From Pseudonocardia halophobica (lineage in GTDB: Bacteria > Actinomycetota > Actinomycetes > Mycobacteriales > Pseudonocardiaceae), in contig NZ_BSFQ01000030.1 in the NCBI RefSeq assembly GCF_027922425.1, forward strand, positions 1 to 64,000: DNA of 64,000 bases. The letters run 5' to 3'. This document shows positions 32,304 through 41,377 of the stretch, one piece after another. Within the stretch, counting starts at the first letter, position 1, and every line of letters starts with the position of its first letter. Both the position numbers and the translations under genes were made by a program. The notes under the pieces were generated by a model. That model was not told the DNA's origin, ran no database searches, and was given only the letters and a program-made list of their open reading frames with translations.

Positions 32304-32596
32304 GTGCGCTGCATGGTGGCCCAGAGGCCGGCCGCGTGCAGCTTGGCGACGTCGCCCTCGATCTTGTCCTTGTCCCCGGCGGAGACGGCCGCCTTGCCCT
32401 TGTGGTGCACGTCGAGCATCAACGCCGTGGCCTTCGGCTCGGGGTAGCCGAAGATCTTCTGCAGCACGTACGTGACGTACGACATGAGGTTGACCGGGTC
32501 GTTCCAGACGACGGCCTGCCACGGGGTCGCTCCCGCGACGTCCTCGTCCAGGGCAGGGTCCACCTGGGTGGTGGGCGAGCTCAGCGGCGCGGACAT
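32300..32596 (-). CDS. clpS: ATP-dependent Clp protease adaptor ClpS
   Basis: 98 residues. ClpS delivers N-degron substrates to ClpC/ClpA. WQAVVWNDPVNLMSYVTYVL holds the DDPVN-type site and AALMLDVHHKGKA-like sequence lines the pocket (TALMLDVHHKGKAAV). It shares a short divergent region with pncB, as in M. tuberculosis. Confidence 0.95.
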   Translation of the reverse strand: MSAPLSSPTTQVDPALDEDVAGATPWQAVVWNDPVNLMSYVTYVLQKIFGYPEPKATALMLDVHHKGKAAVSAGDKDKIEGDVAKLHAAGLWATMQRT

Positions 32597-32639
32597 GTGT
32601 CCATGGTGTCACGCACACGCGCTCCCGCAGAACGCCGCA

Positions 32640-32645
32640 TAGGCT
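32640..32645 (+). promoter_or_regulatory. Probable -10 element, leaderless pncB
   Basis: TAGGCT ends six bases before the ATG at 32652; no ribosome site is present. Confidence 0.55.
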
Positions 32646-32651
32646 CTCCGC

Positions 32652-33950
32652 ATGAGCGGCCCCTCGGGTTCGAGCGCCAGCACCGCGCTCCTCACCGACA
32701 TGTACGAGCTGACGATGGTCGCCGCGGCCCTGGCCGACGGCACCGCCGAGCGGCAGTGCGTGTTCGAGCTGTTCGCCCGGCGCCTGCCGGACGGCCGCCG
32801 CTACGGCGTCGTCGCGGGCACCGGCCGGGTGCTCGACGCGCTGCGCGACTTCCGCTTCGGCGACGCCGAGCTCGCCTCGCTGCAGGGCGCGCTCGACGAG
32901 CGCACCCTGAAGTGGCTGGCGGACTACCGCTTCAGCGGCGACGTCGACGGCTACCCCGAGGGCGAGCTCTACTTCCCCGGTTCCCCCATCCTCACCGTCA
33001 CGGGGACCTTCGCCGACGCCGTGATCCTCGAGACGCTCCTCCTGTCGATCCTCAACCACGACAGCGCGATCGCCTCCGCCGCCGCCCGCATGGTCACGGC
33101 GGCGGGCAACCGGCCGCTGATCGAGATGGGATCGCGGCGCACGCACGAGGAGGCCGCGGTCGCCTCCGCCCGCGCGGCCTATCTCGCCGGGTTCGCCGCC
33201 ACGTCGAACCTCGAGGCCGGGCGCCGGTACGGCGTCCCGACCGCCGGCACCGCCGCGCACGCCTGGGTCCTCCTGCACGACGACGAGTCGGCGGCCTTCC
33301 GCAGCCAGGTCGAGACCCTGGGCGTGAACACGACCCTGCTGGTGGACACCTACGACATCCGGCAGGGCATCGAGCGCGCGATCGAGGCCGCCGGCCCCGA
33401 GCTCGGTGCGGTCCGGATCGACTCCGGCGACCTGGGTGTCCTCACCCGGCAGGCGCGCGAGCAGCTCGACGCCCTGGGCGCGACCGAGACGAAGATCGTC
33501 CTCTCCGGCGACCTGGACGAGTACGCCATCGCCTCGCTGCGGGCCGAGCCGGTCGACTCCTACGGCGTCGGCACGAGCCTGGTCACCGGGTCCGGCGCCC
33601 CGACGGCCGGGATGGTCTACAAGCTCGTCGAGGTCGACGGCCGGCCGGTCGCCAAGCGCTCCAGCAGCAAGGAGTCCCGCGGCGGGCGGAAGTCCGCACT
33701 GCGCCGGTACAAACCCACGGGCACCGCGGTCGAGGAGGTCGTGCACCCCGTCACCGTGCGGCCCGAGCACGGCCCGCACGACCGCGTCCTGCCGATCCCG
33801 ATGGTCCGCGAGGGCGAGCCGGTCGCCGACCTGCCGAACCTCGAGGAGGGGCGCGAGCGGCTGCGGGCGGCCCTCGTCTCCGTGCCCTGGGAGGGCCTCA
33901 AGCTCTCCCGCGGCGAGCCCGCCATCCCGACCGTCTTCCCGGAGCACTGA
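32652..33950 (+). CDS. pncB: Nicotinate phosphoribosyltransferase
   Basis: 432 residues. The enzyme converts nicotinate and PRPP to nicotinate mononucleotide in NAD salvage. Motifs: ALLTDMYELTMV at the start, FELFARRLPDGR, GYPEGELYFPG, EMGSRRTHEEAAV and VRIDSGDLG, with the phosphoribosyl site near GTSLVTGSG. The nicotinamidase gene 31 bases downstream supplies its substrate, so they form one salvage operon. Confidence 0.96.
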   Translation: MSGPSGSSASTALLTDMYELTMVAAALADGTAERQCVFELFARRLPDGRRYGVVAGTGRVLDALRDFRFGDAELASLQGALDERTLKWLADYRFSGDVDGYPEGELYFPGSPILTVTGTFADAVILETLLLSILNHDSAIASAAARMVTAAGNRPLIEMGSRRTHEEAAVASARAAYLAGFAATSNLEAGRRYGVPTAGTAAHAWVLLHDDESAAFRSQVETLGVNTTLLVDTYDIRQGIERAIEAAGPELGAVRIDSGDLGVLTRQAREQLDALGATETKIVLSGDLDEYAIASLRAEPVDSYGVGTSLVTGSGAPTAGMVYKLVEVDGRPVAKRSSSKESRGGRKSALRRYKPTGTAVEEVVHPVTVRPEHGPHDRVLPIPMVREGEPVADLPNLEEGRERLRAALVSVPWEGLKLSRGEPAIPTVFPEH

Positions 33951-33981
33951 GCATCGGGTAGCGAGAAAGAGCACTGACAGC

Positions 33982-34530
33982 ATGCGCGCGCTGATCGTCG
34001 TCGACGTCCAGAACGACTTCTGCGAGGGTGGCTCGCTGGGCGTGACCGGCGGGGCGGCCACCGCGGCCGCGATCTCCGAGTACGTCCGGCAGGCCGACTA
34101 CGACCACGTCGTCGCCACCCGGGACATGCACGTCGCGCCGGGCGGCCACTTCAGCGACACCCCGGACTTCATCGACACCTGGCCGGTGCACTGCGTCGCC
34201 GGCACGCCGGGCTCGAGCTTCCACCCCGCGCTCGACGTCGCCCGGATCGAGGCCGTGTTCGACAAGGGCCACCACGCCGCGGCCTACTCCGGGTTCGAGG
34301 GCTGCGAGCCGGGCCGGCTCACGCTGGTGGAGTGGCTGCGGGCGCACGACGTCGACTCCATCGACATCGCCGGGCTCGCCACCGACCACTGCGTGAAGGC
34401 CACCGCGCTCGACGCCCGCCGCGCCGGGCTCGACACCGGCGTCCTGCTGGAGCTGTGCGCCGGCGTCCTGCCCGCGACCACCCGGCTCGCGCTCGTGGAG
34501 ATGCGGGAGGCGGGAGTCGTGATCGCCTAG
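33982..34530 (+). CDS. pncA: Nicotinamidase (isochorismatase family)
   Basis: 182 residues. It hydrolyses nicotinamide to nicotinate. The Asp-Lys-Cys triad is visible: D8 in VVDVQNDFC, Lys in FDKGHHAAAYSGF and Cys in ATDHCVKATALDA. The metal site includes DMHVAPGGHF. In mycobacteria the orthologue activates pyrazinamide. It is paired with pncB. Confidence 0.94.
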   Translation: MRALIVVDVQNDFCEGGSLGVTGGAATAAAISEYVRQADYDHVVATRDMHVAPGGHFSDTPDFIDTWPVHCVAGTPGSSFHPALDVARIEAVFDKGHHAAAYSGFEGCEPGRLTLVEWLRAHDVDSIDIAGLATDHCVKATALDARRAGLDTGVLLELCAGVLPATTRLALVEMREAGVVIA

Positions 34531-34534
34531 CGGC

Positions 34535-35455
34535 TCACGGCGTCCCGCGGCGCCACGCCGTCGGGGTGACCCGGTGGGCGCTGCGGAAGCGGCGGACGAA
34601 GTAGCCCGCGTCCCGGTAGCCGATCCGCCGGGCGATGTCGGCGACGGTGAGGTCGGTGTCGGCCAGCAGCCGGCGCGCCTCCCGCATGCGCCGCTCGGTG
34701 ATCCACTGCTGCACGGTGCGGCCGGTCGCCCGCCCGACGACCGTGGTGAGGTGCCCCGGCGTCAGCCCGACCGCGTCGGCGACGTCCCGCAGCGAGATGG
34801 CCTCGTGGTACCGGGACTCGACGATCTCGAGCACCTCCGCGACGAGGGGATCGACGTCGAGCTCGTCCGGCAGGTCGATGCCGAGTCGGCCGAGCCGGAC
34901 GAGCAGCAGGGTGAGGTGGGCGCGGGCGGCGTCGGCGTACCCGTCGCGGCGGCCGCGCAGCTCCGCGTCGAGGTCGGTGAGGTGGGCGAGCCAGGCCGCG
35001 CGGTCGTCGGGCGGGACCCGCAGCCGTTGCCCGCCGCCGCGGTGGTTGCCGACGAACGGGGCGAGCAACGGGTGTCCGCGCCAGGAGACGAGCGGGGCGG
35101 CGGCTCCCGGGTCGACGGCGTCGGGCGGGAAGGAGACCGCCCAGACGTCGCCGTCGGGGTCCGGCCGCCCGGGCGTGACGACGGCGCCGGGCGCGATGAC
35201 GAACGCGTCGCCCGTGGCGATCGTCCGGTCACGCCCGTCCACCCTCGCGACGAGGCTGCCGCACGCGACGTAGAGGAGCAGCAGGAAGTCGTGGGCGTGG
35301 GTCCCGCTGAACCGCGGCCCCTCGGACGGGTGGTCCCCGACCCAGTGCTGCACGGTGACCGCCGGGAGCCCGGGCCGGCGGACGTAGTCGAGCAGCGGGA
35401 CGTCCTGCGCGGTCCGGCGCACGACCTCACCCGAAGAACGTCCCCCTGCAGCCAC
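34535..35455 (-). CDS. AraC-family transcriptional regulator
   Basis: 306 residues with an N-terminal cupin-like sensor (SGTHAHDFLLLLYVACG, GDAFVIAPGAVVTPG) and a C-terminal pair of helix-turn-helix motifs (ISLRDVADAVGLTPGHLTTV and LTVADIARRIGYRDAGYFVRRF). It is divergent from the methyltransferase gene, with an 80-base gap, and may control it. Effector unknown. Confidence 0.9.
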   Translation of the reverse strand: MAAGGRSSGEVVRRTAQDVPLLDYVRRPGLPAVTVQHWVGDHPSEGPRFSGTHAHDFLLLLYVACGSLVARVDGRDRTIATGDAFVIAPGAVVTPGRPDPDGDVWAVSFPPDAVDPGAAAPLVSWRGHPLLAPFVGNHRGGGQRLRVPPDDRAAWLAHLTDLDAELRGRRDGYADAARAHLTLLLVRLGRLGIDLPDELDVDPLVAEVLEIVESRYHEAISLRDVADAVGLTPGHLTTVVGRATGRTVQQWITERRMREARRLLADTDLTVADIARRIGYRDAGYFVRRFRSAHRVTPTAWRRGTP

Positions 35456-35535
35456 ACTTCGTCCCTTGTCCGCAGCTCACGTGGCATGGACGCTAGCAGG
35501 GAACCACCGAACTTCGTACGCCCCGGGAGTGCACC

Positions 35536-36255
35536 GTGCCGACCACCGAGACGCGGGACTACCTGCCCGCGATGATCAACCCCGCGTTCCTGCCCTTCTA
35601 CGACCGCTTCGGCAAGCTCGCCGGGGTCGGCGACTCCTACTGGCAGCTCGTGGCGCAGGCCGCGATCGAGCCCGGCGCGACCGTGCTGGAGATCGGTTGC
35701 GGCACCGGCAACGTCCTGCTGCTGGCGAAGCGCGCGGTGCCCGGCGCGACGGTCATCGGGACCGATCCCGACGGCGAGGCGCTCGCCCTCGCCCGGCGCA
35801 AGGCCGAGCGCGCGGGCCTGGCCCTGCAGCTCGACGAGGCCTACGCCCAGTCGCTCCCGTACGGCGACGGGACCGTCGACCGGGTCCTGTCCTCGCTGAT
35901 GCTCCACCACCTGCCCGAGGACGCGAAGGTGGGTGCGTTGCGCGAGGTCCGCCGGGTGCTCGCACCGGGCGGGAGCCTGCACCTGATGGACCTCGACCAC
36001 GACCCGCGGGAGTCAGGGGGCGTGTTCGCCCTGGTGAACGGGCTGCACGGGCTCCTCCTCCGGCTGCGCGGAGGACACGACCACGGGGCCGGGCACGGCC
36101 ACGGGCAGGGGCACGGTCACGCTCAGGGCCACGGTCACGGGCAGGGCCCGTCGGTGCTCGACCTGCTCGCGCAGGCCGGCTTCACCGACGCGACGACCGT
36201 GAGCCGGGGGCGCACCCGGCTCGGTGGGCTGACCTTCTACCGGGCGACCGCGTAG
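35536..36255 (+). CDS. SAM-dependent methyltransferase with histidine-rich insertion
   Basis: 239 residues, class I Rossmann methyltransferase: VLEIGCGTGNVLL (motif I), GTDPDGEAL, SSLMLHHL and LREVRRVLAPGGSLHL. Between the core and the last strand lies a His/Gly-rich stretch (residues about 178-202), twelve His in about 25 residues, absent from most relatives. It could bind Ni, Zn or Cu. The GTG has GGGAG six bases upstream. Substrate unknown; UbiE/ArsM-like by general form only. Confidence 0.85.
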   Translation: MPTTETRDYLPAMINPAFLPFYDRFGKLAGVGDSYWQLVAQAAIEPGATVLEIGCGTGNVLLLAKRAVPGATVIGTDPDGEALALARRKAERAGLALQLDEAYAQSLPYGDGTVDRVLSSLMLHHLPEDAKVGALREVRRVLAPGGSLHLMDLDHDPRESGGVFALVNGLHGLLLRLRGGHDHGAGHGHGQGHGHAQGHGHGQGPSVLDLLAQAGFTDATTVSRGRTRLGGLTFYRATA

Positions 36256-36256
36256 C

Positions 36257-37150
36257 TCAGCCGCGCATGCGGAACGGCTCGAACGCGGCGCGCAGGTCGA
36301 CGTCCCGGCCGTCCGCATCGACGGCCCGGACGGCGCCGGCGGCGTCGGCCAGCCCGACGCAGCGGTGCCCGTCGAAGAGCCCGCAGGCGTAGCGGACCTC
36401 GTGGTCGTCGAGCTCCAGGACGCCGACCCGCAGCTGGTAGATGCCGGGGTAGTGCACCTGGTCGCGGTACTCGACGCGCAGCGAGCTCGGGGACAGCCCG
36501 TCGAGCGGCCCGCCGAGCGGGTAGCCGAGGACGTCGGTGTGCAGCTCGGCGAGGCCGTCGAGGTACCAGCCGGCGAGGGCCACGTTGTTGACGTGCCGGT
36601 TGGTGTCGATGTCGCCGAAGCGGGTCCGGACGTCGTAGCGGAACGGGTAGTTCTCGCGGACGAGGCGCGACGCGTCGAACTCCCGGCGCGCGGTCGGGGC
36701 GGCCTCGGGCAGCACGAGGCCGGCGAGCGCGGTGCGCATCTCCTCGGGCAGCGGCGCGGGCCGGCCGCCCTCCACCCACACGCTGGTGGACTCGCCGGTG
36801 GCGACCAGCTCCGCACCGGTGAAGACGCCGTAGCCGTAGCTGAACGACGAGCCGCCGACCCGGTTCACGGCCATGCCGACCCGGTAGTCGTCGGCGATGC
36901 GCAGCGGGGCGAGCACGTCGACGTTGATCGAGGCGAGGAGCTGCCCCGTCCCGGCCGGGCGGTTGCCGAACGTGCGCTCGGGGAAGGCCCGGTGCTCGGT
37001 GGTCACCCGGGCGTCCTCGAACCAGCGGACCAGCGCCTCCCGGCCGACGCGGCGGCTCGGGTCCAGGTCGCTGTAGCGCGGCGTCACCTCCAGCACCATG
37101 GGGTACCGGTCCGCCTCGGGTCGGATCTGCGTGGACGTCACCCGGTTCAT
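36257..37150 (-). CDS. Double-hotdog acyl-CoA/acyl-ACP thioesterase
   Basis: About 297 residues with two 4HBT-like hotdog halves: PRYSDLDPSRRVGREALV with WFEDAR near the N-terminus, and TRFGDIDTNRHVNNVALAG near residue 180. The second keeps the DxDxxxHVNN catalytic loop; the first is degenerate (no His/Asn), as in two-domain thioesterases. It probably hydrolyses fatty acyl thioesters. The ATG at 37150 has AGGTGG at suitable distance; a GTG three codons upstream is possible. Confidence 0.82.
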   Translation of the reverse strand: MNRVTSTQIRPEADRYPMVLEVTPRYSDLDPSRRVGREALVRWFEDARVTTEHRAFPERTFGNRPAGTGQLLASINVDVLAPLRIADDYRVGMAVNRVGGSSFSYGYGVFTGAELVATGESTSVWVEGGRPAPLPEEMRTALAGLVLPEAAPTARREFDASRLVRENYPFRYDVRTRFGDIDTNRHVNNVALAGWYLDGLAELHTDVLGYPLGGPLDGLSPSSLRVEYRDQVHYPGIYQLRVGVLELDDHEVRYACGLFDGHRCVGLADAAGAVRAVDADGRDVDLRAAFEPFRMRG

Positions 37151-37273
37151 GATGCCCACCTACCCCCGCGTGAGCTGCCGTAACGGGACGACGTCACGTG
37201 TGACCATCCCGACCTCGGCGCGGTTCCCCGCGCCCGACCGGGCCGGTTGGCGGGACCTGTCGGTGCCGGCGGC

Positions 37274-37279
37274 TATCGT
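37274..37279 (+). promoter_or_regulatory. Probable -10 element, leaderless dinG
   Basis: TATCGT ends six bases before the GTG at 37286 without a ribosome site, which decides that start over the in-frame TTG at 37247. Confidence 0.5.
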
Positions 37280-37285
37280 CGGGCG

Positions 37286-39367
37286 GTGCCCCTCGCCTCC
37301 GCCTCCCCGCCCGTCCGGTCCCAGGACCTGCCGGGCGTGGCCGAGCTGCTCGAGGTGGCCGTCACGGCCGTCGGCGGCACGCGCCGCGAGGGACAGGACG
37401 CGATGGCCCAGGCCGTGCGCAAGGCGCTGTCGAGCGGCGAGCACCTCGCCGTGCAGGCCGGCACCGGCACGGGCAAGTCGCTGGCCTACCTGGTGCCCGC
37501 GATCCGGCACGCGATGGCCCGCGACACCACCGTCGTGATCTCCACGGCCACCATCGCGCTGCAGCGCCAGCTGGTCGACCGGGACCTCCCCCGCCTTGCG
37601 AAGGCGCTCAAGCCCGCCCTCGGCCGCGAGCCCACGTTCGCGATCCTCAAGGGCCGCCGGAACTACCTGTGCCTCAACAAGCTCCACGGCGACGAGCAGA
37701 TGGCCGACCCGGGCGAGGAGCAGCTGTTCGACGCGTTCGCGATCTCGGCCATGGGGCGCAACGTCAAGCGGCTGCACGACTGGGCGTCGGACACCGAGAC
37801 CGGGGACCGGGACGAGCTGGTCCCCGGCGTGCCGGACAACGCCTGGCGCCAGGTCTCGGTCACCGCGCGGGAGTGCCTCGGCGTCTCGCGGTGCCCCGTC
37901 GGCGAGGACTGCTTCGCCGAGAAGGCGCGGGCGGAGGCCGGCCGGGCGGACGTCGTCGTCACCAACCACGCCCTGCTCGCGATCGACGCGATGGGCGAGG
38001 CCCAGGTGCTCCCGGAGCACGACGTCGTGGTGGTCGACGAGGCCCACGAGCTGGTCGACCGGGTCACCGGCGCCGCCACGGGGGAGCTCACGGCGGGCAC
38101 GGTCGCCGCGGCGGCGCGGCGCTGCGGCAAGCTCGTCGACCAGGCGCTGGCGGACCGGCTGGCCGAGGCGGGCGAGGGCCTCGGCATGGTGCTCGAGGAC
38201 CTGCCCAACGGGCGCTGGGAGGCGATCCCGCAGGCCGCCACCGGCGCGCTCACGGTGATCCGGGACGCGGCCGGCATGTGTCGGCAGGCACTCGGCGGCG
38301 AGCGCCGCGAGGACCCCGAGGGCGCCACCGGGCGCAAGCTCGCGCTCGCGCTGCTCGACGAGGTGTCCGAGTCCGTCGTGCGGGTGTTGAAGGCTTTCGA
38401 GGAGCCGGACCCCGCCAAGCGGTACGACGTCGTGTGGCTGGCCGAGCAGGGCCCGGACGGCGCCCGGCACAAGGTGCTGCGGGTGGCGCCGCTGTCCGTC
38501 GGCGGGCTGCTGCGGGAGCGGCTGTTCGGGCAGCGCACCACCGTGCTCACCAGCGCGACCCTGGCCCTGGGCGGCTCGTTCGACGCGCTGGCCCGGCAGT
38601 GGGGGCTGCCGCCGGAGAAGATCGTGTCGGCCCGTCCCGAGGGCGGGGTGGAGTCGGCGGGCGGGGACTCGGCGGACCCCGTCCGGGACCCGGACGCGCC
38701 GCGGTGGAAGGGCCTCGACGTCGGCTCGCCGTTCGCCCACGGGCGCAGCGGGATCCTCTACGTGGCCAAGCACCTGCCGCCCCCGGGGCGGGACGGGCTG
38801 GCGCCGGAGTACCTCGACGAGATCGCCGGGCTGGTGGAGGCCGCGGGCGGGCGCACGCTCGGGCTGTTCTCCTCGATGCGGGCCGCGAAGCAGGCCACCG
38901 AGGCGTTGCGCGGGCGGTTGTCCGTCCCGCTGCTCTGCCAGGGGGACGACTCCACGATGCTGCTGGTCAAGCGGTTCGCCGAGGACACCGAGACCTGCCT
39001 GTTCGGCACGCTGTCGCTGTGGCAGGGCGTCGACGTCCCGGGCCCCTCGCTGAGCTGCGTGATCATCGACCGGATCCCCTTCCCGCGCCCGGACGACCCG
39101 CTGGTCGCCGCGCGGCAGAAGGCGGCGGACTCCCGGGGTGGCAACGGCTTCCTCACGGTCTCCGCCACCCACGCCGCGCTGCTGCTCGCCCAGGGCGCCG
39201 GCCGGCTGCTGCGGGGCACCGACGACCGGGGGGTGGTCGCGATCCTGGACCCGCGGATCGCCACCGCCCGCTACGGCGGCTTCCTCCGCGCGTCGCTGCC
39301 GCCCTTCTGGCAGACCACCGACGCCGGGAAGGTCCGCGCCGCCCTCACCCGCCTCCGGGAGGCCTGA
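37286..39367 (+). CDS. dinG: ATP-dependent DNA helicase, DinG/XPD family
   Basis: 693 residues from GTG 37286. Superfamily 2 helicase with Walker A VQAGTGTGKSLAYLVPA, DEAH box VVVDEAHEL, four iron-sulfur cysteines (NYLCLNK and ARECLGVSRCPVGEDC) and C-terminal motifs LWQGVDVPG and GRLLRG. It unwinds 5'-overhang, D-loop and R-loop DNA. Location near pncB agrees with Rv1329c-Rv1330c. Confidence 0.93.
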   Translation: MPLASASPPVRSQDLPGVAELLEVAVTAVGGTRREGQDAMAQAVRKALSSGEHLAVQAGTGTGKSLAYLVPAIRHAMARDTTVVISTATIALQRQLVDRDLPRLAKALKPALGREPTFAILKGRRNYLCLNKLHGDEQMADPGEEQLFDAFAISAMGRNVKRLHDWASDTETGDRDELVPGVPDNAWRQVSVTARECLGVSRCPVGEDCFAEKARAEAGRADVVVTNHALLAIDAMGEAQVLPEHDVVVVDEAHELVDRVTGAATGELTAGTVAAAARRCGKLVDQALADRLAEAGEGLGMVLEDLPNGRWEAIPQAATGALTVIRDAAGMCRQALGGERREDPEGATGRKLALALLDEVSESVVRVLKAFEEPDPAKRYDVVWLAEQGPDGARHKVLRVAPLSVGGLLRERLFGQRTTVLTSATLALGGSFDALARQWGLPPEKIVSARPEGGVESAGGDSADPVRDPDAPRWKGLDVGSPFAHGRSGILYVAKHLPPPGRDGLAPEYLDEIAGLVEAAGGRTLGLFSSMRAAKQATEALRGRLSVPLLCQGDDSTMLLVKRFAEDTETCLFGTLSLWQGVDVPGPSLSCVIIDRIPFPRPDDPLVAARQKAADSRGGNGFLTVSATHAALLLAQGAGRLLRGTDDRGVVAILDPRIATARYGGFLRASLPPFWQTTDAGKVRAALTRLREA

Positions 39368-39398
39368 CCGCCCCGACGAGCCGCGTGCGACCCGCTCG

Positions 39399-40145
39399 TC
39401 AGTCGGCGGCGGCGCAGGTGATGGTGCCGGGGTCGACCTCGGTGAAGCCCGCGTCGCGGACGCACACCACGTCGTCGCGGGCCAGCAGGGCCTCCCACAG
39501 GGCCGGGTCGCGGCGCACCGCGAACCGCGGCGCCCCGGTCCACCCCCGTACCGCGGCGAGGATCATCGAGGCGTGCCCGACCTGCGCGGCGGCCTTGCCG
39601 ACCGTCATGTCCACGGCCGGGTTGACCACGATCAGCGGGACGCCCTCAGGGACTTGGCCCGGGTCGTCCGACGGCAGGTCCGTGCCGCCGATCTGCAGCC
39701 GCGACACGGCCTTGGGGACGTCGTCGACGGGGCCGGGCAGCAGGGCCCGGGCCTCGGCGCCGTCGACCTCGACCGTGACGCCGGGCAGCTCCTGGGCCGC
39801 CGCCCAGTGCGCGCCGCGGGCCCGCCGCGCGATCTTGCGGATGCGGCCGTCGACCCAGGCCCGCAGCGGCTCGTGCCACTCCCCCTGCGCCCGTGCGTCC
39901 ACGCACACGGCGAGCGCGGCCTGTGCCGCCGCCTCGAGCAGCGCGGTCCGCGCGGGCAGCTCCCGCTCGATCCGCAGGATCACGGGCATCGCTCGGACCA
40001 CGCCGTCGGCCTCCGGCGGGATCACCGCGGGCGCGCCCGAGTAGCGCGCCCCGAGCGGCGCGAGCACCGGCGCGCGGGGCTCGTCGGCGGCCAGAGGCTC
40101 GTCGGCGGCCACGGGCTCCTCGGGCTGCTCCGGCTGGGCGCTCAC
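39399..40145 (-). CDS. PTH2-type peptidyl-tRNA hydrolase domain protein
   Basis: 248 residues. The C-terminal 95 carry the PTH2 signature MTVGKAAAQVGHASM after VNPAVD, typical of archaeal/eukaryotic peptidyl-tRNA hydrolase 2. The N-terminal part (RIERELPARTALLEAAAQAA, then WVDGRIRKIARRARGAHW) is a second alpha/beta segment found in actinobacterial members. Acidic Pro/Glu-rich lead of 40 residues. The GTG overlaps the serB stop by four bases, so it is coupled to serB. Confidence 0.82.
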   Translation of the reverse strand: MSAQPEQPEEPVAADEPLAADEPRAPVLAPLGARYSGAPAVIPPEADGVVRAMPVILRIERELPARTALLEAAAQAALAVCVDARAQGEWHEPLRAWVDGRIRKIARRARGAHWAAAQELPGVTVEVDGAEARALLPGPVDDVPKAVSRLQIGGTDLPSDDPGQVPEGVPLIVVNPAVDMTVGKAAAQVGHASMILAAVRGWTGAPRFAVRRDPALWEALLARDDVVCVRDAGFTEVDPGTITCAAAD

Positions 40146-41377
40146 GCGATCGGCACCCGCCGCAGGACGCCCTCGGCGGCGTCGGCGCGCTCCACCTCGT
40201 CCCGCGTGATGCCCAGGACGAACAGCACGACGTCGAGGTAGGGCTGCGACAGCGCCGTGTCGGCGATCTCCCGCAGGGCGGGCTTGGCGTTGAACGCGAT
40301 GCCCAGCCCGGCAGCCGAGAGCATGTCGATGTCGTTGGCGCCGTCGCCCACCGCGACGGTCTGCTCGACCGGGATCTCGTGCTCCGCGGCGAAGCGCCGC
40401 AACGCCTCCGCCTTGCCCGGCCGGTCGACGATCTCGCCGACCACGCGTCCGGTCAGCCGGCCGTCCTCGATCTCGAGGGTGTTGGCAGCGCAGAAGTCGA
40501 GACCCAGCTCGGTGACCAGGCCCTCGATGACCTGGGTGAACCCCCCGGACACGACGCCGGTGCGGAACCCGAGCCGCTTCAGCGTGCGGATCGTGGTGCG
40601 GGCGCCGGGCATGAGCTCCAGCTCGGCGGCCACCTCGTCGATGACCGACTCCGGCAGCCCCTTCAGCGTGGCGACGCGCGCCCGCAGGGACTGCGCGAAG
40701 TCCAGCTCGCCGCGCATGGCGGCCTCGGTGACGCGCCGGACCTCGTCCTCGGCACCGGCCCGGGCGGCCAGCATCTCGATGACCTCGCCCTGCACGAGGG
40801 TGGAGTCGACGTCGAACACGATGAGCCGCTTGCTGCGCCGGGACAGCCCGACGCGCTCCACGGCGACGTCGACCCCGGCCTCGCGGGCGACCTCGACCAG
40901 CTTGGTGCGCAACGTGCCGTGCGGCTGCTCGGGATCGTCGGGGTTCGGCGAGACCTCCAGCTCCAGCCCGGTGACCGGGTAGTCCGCGACGCGACGGATG
41001 GAGTCGATGTTGGCCCCGACGTCCGCCAGCGCCTGCGCGACCATCCCGAAGGCCCGCGCCGTGATCGGCCGCCCGAGCACCACGACGGCGTGCGTGGACT
41101 GACGCCGCCCCTGGCCGTTCGTGCCGATCGAGGTGTGGACCTGCATCCCGATGCTGTGCATCGCGGCCTCGACGGCCTCCTGCAGCTCCTCGGGATCGTG
41201 CGCGACGGCGACGAGCGCGCCGAGGGTGAGCCGGCCGCGGATCACGACCTGCTCGACGTCCAGCAGCTCGACCGCGTGGCGTGTGAGCACGGTGAACAGC
41301 ACCGAGCTGACGCCGGGACGGTCGGGCCCGGTCACCGTCACGAGGACGGTCGACCGGGCCTGATCGTGCTGTGGCAC
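40142..41377 (-). CDS. serB: Phosphoserine phosphatase with two ACT domains
   Basis: 411 residues. HAD phosphatase core: VFDVDSTLVQGEVIEM with nucleophile Asp, VVSGGFTQVIEGL and VGDGANDIDMLSAAGLGIAF. Two N-terminal ACT-type regulatory domains occupy about residues 1-185, as in mycobacterial SerB2, where serine is a feedback effector. It starts one base from the ctaD stop; the ctaD-serB neighbourhood is also found in M. tuberculosis. Confidence 0.95.
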   Translation of the reverse strand: MPQHDQARSTVLVTVTGPDRPGVSSVLFTVLTRHAVELLDVEQVVIRGRLTLGALVAVAHDPEELQEAVEAAMHSIGMQVHTSIGTNGQGRRQSTHAVVVLGRPITARAFGMVAQALADVGANIDSIRRVADYPVTGLELEVSPNPDDPEQPHGTLRTKLVEVAREAGVDVAVERVGLSRRSKRLIVFDVDSTLVQGEVIEMLAARAGAEDEVRRVTEAAMRGELDFAQSLRARVATLKGLPESVIDEVAAELELMPGARTTIRTLKRLGFRTGVVSGGFTQVIEGLVTELGLDFCAANTLEIEDGRLTGRVVGEIVDRPGKAEALRRFAAEHEIPVEQTVAVGDGANDIDMLSAAGLGIAFNAKPALREIADTALSQPYLDVVLFVLGITRDEVERADAAEGVLRRVPIA

